DNA from: Proteobacteria bacterium UBA6921
GTDB taxonomy: Bacteria > Pseudomonadota > Gammaproteobacteria > SG8-11
Reading direction: 5' to 3'
Assembly: GCA_002450895.1 (NCBI GenBank)
Contig: DKAR01000232.1
Coordinates: 2,867 to 16,775 of the forward strand
DNA: 13,909 bases
The first letter of the stretch is position 1. Every line of letters starts with the position of its first letter. The notes beneath the pieces were generated by a model. It ran no database searches. It saw only the letters and a program-made list of their open reading frames with translations, and was not told where the DNA came from. The position numbers and the translations under genes were made by a program. This document shows, one piece after another, positions 11,812 to 13,909 of this stretch.

Positions 11812-13909
11812 CTAGAGTTGTGAGGCGACAATCTTTTTCAAAAATGGCTCGAGCGAGTCCCGAATGGTTCGAATGCGTTCCTGCCCATCGGTAGTCACTG
11901 ACGTGTTGCTGCGCCGGTTTGATGCGCAGTCGAACAGGAAGAGTTGTGCTTTTCGTTGTGGCCGTCCCTCATGATCCTCCATCAGGCTGCCTAATACGTA
12001 CTCAGCATTGTGTTCCGCGCAGACTTTCCGGCTCTCATTGGCGCTGTCACCTTCTTTCAAGATACGCGCTGTAATTGCGCTGTCGGAGACGATGTCATAC
12101 TGAGTGTCGTCTGGTACAAAGTCTGACAATACTGTTCGCATCATTCCGCTCATTTTGCGGATCAATTCATCGGTGGGATACGGCGATTTCGGCGCCGCGA
12201 TAAAGCGTACCGCCAATGCGATTTTGCCCTGTTTGGTCATTGGGAGCTGGTTGGGAACTGCCGTGCGCTTGCCGGGTGCTGACTTGGCTTCCGCCAGTTC
12301 AGCCTGTGCCTTCTTGAGCTCCTCGAGCATCTTGCGCTGTTCATCTAGAAGCGCCTGGCGCTGTTGCTCTTCCTTGCGGCGAAATTCTTCGTTCTCGCGA
12401 TCGCGCTTGGCCTGTGCAAGTCGATCGCTGAGCGATGCGAGCGACGTCGAGCCGGCAAAGACGCTGCGTGCGAGCGAGAGCTGCGTTTGTGCCTGTTCAA
12501 ATTGGCCCGCGCCGATGGCGTTTTCAATGTTGGCGTTGACTCGCTGTTCCGCGGTGGTCAGTCCCTGTTGGGCCCGACGATTCTTCGAATCAGACTTCAG
12601 AACGCCTTGATATTCGGCATAGGCGTTCGCGCCCGCCGGTTCGATCAGCGCGCCACTCGCCAAATAGCCATCGGCTTTCGCAAGCCGGTCATCGATGTTT
12701 TGCTGGCGCTGTGCATAGTGCTGCTCAATTTCGTTCTTCAGTTTGAGCAATTCACTGTCGCTCGCATCGACGCTCAGGCCTTCGTTGACGAGGGACAGCG
12801 CGCCGTCAAAATCTTTTTTGGTTTTTCGAACGTTCGCCTGGGCGAGTAATGCTTGCACGATGCGATTCAGCCCGTCGTTGGCTTGTGCATTGCCGGGTTC
12901 GATCGTCACAACACGGCGGTAATTCTCGAGCGCGTTTGCGCCCGCCGGTTTCGTCAGGGCGTTTGCTTTCAAATAGGCGTCGGCTTGCGCCAACAGGTCG
13001 CTGATTTCGCGTTGCGGTGACGATTGCCCCGCGGCGTTGTCCTGTCCCGCTGAAGCCGTTTGCGGATTGCTCTCGGACAAGGCAGCGGACGGCGGTTCCG
13101 GCGGCGCGCTCACGGTCGCCTGCGGCGTCGGTTCCGGCGTGTTGCGTGTCTGCATGAAAAAAAGTCCGGCGAGAACAGCCACCGTAACCACTGAACCCGC
13201 GACGGCAAACATCACCGGCGATTTCGATTTGGGTGCAAAAGCGGGTGCCGCGCCTTCGGAACTCATCATGACGGTGGTGGCCATCGACGCGCGTTGCGGG
13301 CCGGGAGGCGGCTGCACATTCTCCAGCGCGTGCAGCAATGCGCCCGCATCCGGATAACGATTTGCCGGATCTTTCGCCAGCATCTTGTCGAGCGTGGGTT
13401 GCAGATAGGCAAACTCCGCGGGCAACTGCGGCGGCGGCTCATTCACCTGCATGTACGCGATCGCGTAAGTGTCTTCGGCGTCGTACGGCTTGCGGCCCGT
13501 CAGTGCTTCGTAAAGCACGATGCCGAGGCTATAGATGTCTGAGCGCCCATCCAGCTCTTTGCCGCGCGCCTGTTCCGGACTCATATAGTGAGGGCTGCCG
13601 ATGGTCATTCCGACGGCGGTCATCTTCGTGTTGGCGCTCGATGCTTTGGCAATGCCAAAGTCCACCAGCACGGCCGTGCCGTCGCCCCGCAGCAAAATAT
13701 TGTCCGGCTTCACGTCGCGATGCACATAACCGCGCTCGTGCGCAAAGGCCAGCGCTGCGGCAATCTGCTTTACGGCCTTTACACTGTCGTACACCGTCAT
13801 TCCGTTGCGAATTGCCTGCGAAAGATCGCCGCCGCTGGCGTACTCCATGACGATGTAATTCTGTTTGTTGATTTCCCCGGCGTCGTACACCGTGATGATG
13901 TTGGGATGG
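11812..13909 (-). CDS. Membrane Ser/Thr protein kinase (Hanks type) with large extracytoplasmic region; 5' end outside window
   Basis: About 698 residues are visible; numbers here count the Val at 13890 as 1. The fragment begins in kinase subdomain IV (HPNIITVYDAGE), so the glycine loop and ATP-binding lysine are beyond the edge. HRDVKPDN at 57-64 (catalytic Asp59), DFG at 77-79, activation-loop threonines 91 and 96, and SPHYMSPEQ at 99-107 show an active PknB-like kinase. The domain ends near 190. A membrane helix at about 225-246 follows, then a Pro/Ser/Gln-rich linker to 295. Beyond it are two related segments (299-341 and 402-444) carrying PAGANA with TPR-like helices between, a charged coiled coil (about 488-536), and a C-terminal domain from about 556 to 692 with Cys624 and Cys655. 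I do not recognise that last domain; its pattern recalls CsgG/FlgO-like periplasmic domains. It probably senses an envelope signal and phosphorylates cytoplasmic targets (inference). Confidence 0.92.
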   Translation of the reverse strand, partial: HPNIITVYDAGEINKQNYIVMEYASGGDLSQAIRNGMTVYDSVKAVKQIAAALAFAHERGYVHRDVKPDNILLRGDGTAVLVDFGIAKASSANTKMTAVGMTIGSPHYMSPEQARGKELDGRSDIYSLGIVLYEALTGRKPYDAEDTYAIAYMQVNEPPPQLPAEFAYLQPTLDKMLAKDPANRYPDAGALLHALENVQPPPGPQRASMATTVMMSSEGAAPAFAPKSKSPVMFAVAGSVVTVAVLAGLFFMQTRNTPEPTPQATVSAPPEPPSAALSESNPQTASAGQDNAAGQSSPQREISDLLAQADAYLKANALTKPAGANALENYRRVVTIEPGNAQANDGLNRIVQALLAQANVRKTKKDFDGALSLVNEGLSVDASDSELLKLKNEIEQHYAQRQQNIDDRLAKADGYLASGALIEPAGANAYAEYQGVLKSDSKNRRAQQGLTTAEQRVNANIENAIGAGQFEQAQTQLSLARSVFAGSTSLASLSDRLAQAKRDRENEEFRRKEEQQRQALLDEQRKMLEELKKAQAELAEAKSAPGKRTAVPNQLPMTKQGKIALAVRFIAAPKSPYPTDELIRKMSGMMRTVLSDFVPDDTQYDIVSDSAITARILKEGDSANESRKVCAEHNAEYVLGSLMEDHEGRPQRKAQLFLFDCASNRRSNTSVTTDGQERIRTIRDSLEPFLKKIVASQL
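12559..12996 (-). repeat. Internal duplication in the kinase's outer region (two about 43-residue units)
   Basis: The units encoded at 12868-12996 and 12559-12687 align by eye over 43 residues with about 20 identities, including AxADxYL, AL and PAGANA followed by an EY or NY pair. Between them lies a different helical segment of about 60 residues. The shape suggests duplicated TPR-like units with a conserved PAGANA turn. Confidence 0.7.

Noticed and set aside
1..13909. A mobile element, phage, CRISPR or defence system
   Set aside because: No transposase, integrase, direct-repeat array, attachment site or defence-gene motif was seen. All genes have housekeeping, transport or signalling families and similar base composition.

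Overview
The window is an ordinary-looking chromosomal stretch from a motile, heterotrophic, moderately GC-rich proteobacterium. It is most likely a gammaproteobacterium: the glucokinase, Tas and YchJ proteins all have the gammaproteobacterial form. The order Xanthomonadales is only a guess. There are no transposases, integrases, tRNA or rRNA genes, or CRISPR repeats. Coding density is high, no gap exceeds 150 bases, and many genes overlap or nearly touch.

Layout. 1-1635: two tandem methyl-accepting chemotaxis proteins on the + strand. The first is cut by the window edge. The second has two membrane helices but almost no periplasmic part, and is preceded by a good match to a flagellar sigma-28 (FliA) promoter. 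1674-2243 (-): a secreted Sel1-repeat protein, convergent with the second receptor. 2336-4212 (+): pgl (6-phosphogluconolactonase) and glk (glucokinase), ending in a strong terminator. 4293-6694 (-): zwf and gnd, read toward glk as gnd-zwf with a 2-base gap. These four genes take glucose to glucose-6-phosphate and through the oxidative pentose phosphate branch to ribulose-5-phosphate. No edd or eda is in the window.

6839-8383 (-): an OsmC-family protein, a TfoX N-terminal-domain protein and a SAM-dependent methyltransferase, all reading toward gnd. 8384-8472 is a short divergent regulatory region with an 18-bp perfect palindrome and a separate inverted repeat around the methyltransferase start. 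8473-9896 (+): tas (aldo/keto reductase) and ychJ (SEC-C zinc motif protein), coupled by an ATGA overlap. 9893-11677 (-): an EamA-type transporter starting with TTG, a LysE-type exporter and a DUF3175 protein, all overlapping. The last one ends on the same TTAA as ychJ. 11812-13909 (-): a Hanks-type Ser/Thr kinase, cut at its N-terminus. It has one membrane helix, a duplicated segment containing PAGANA, a coiled coil and an unrecognised C-terminal domain.

No clearly new system was found. The parts most worth a second look are the kinase's extracytoplasmic architecture, the palindromes at 8363-8433, the sigma-28 promoter and receptor pair, and the altered active-site signature of Zwf.
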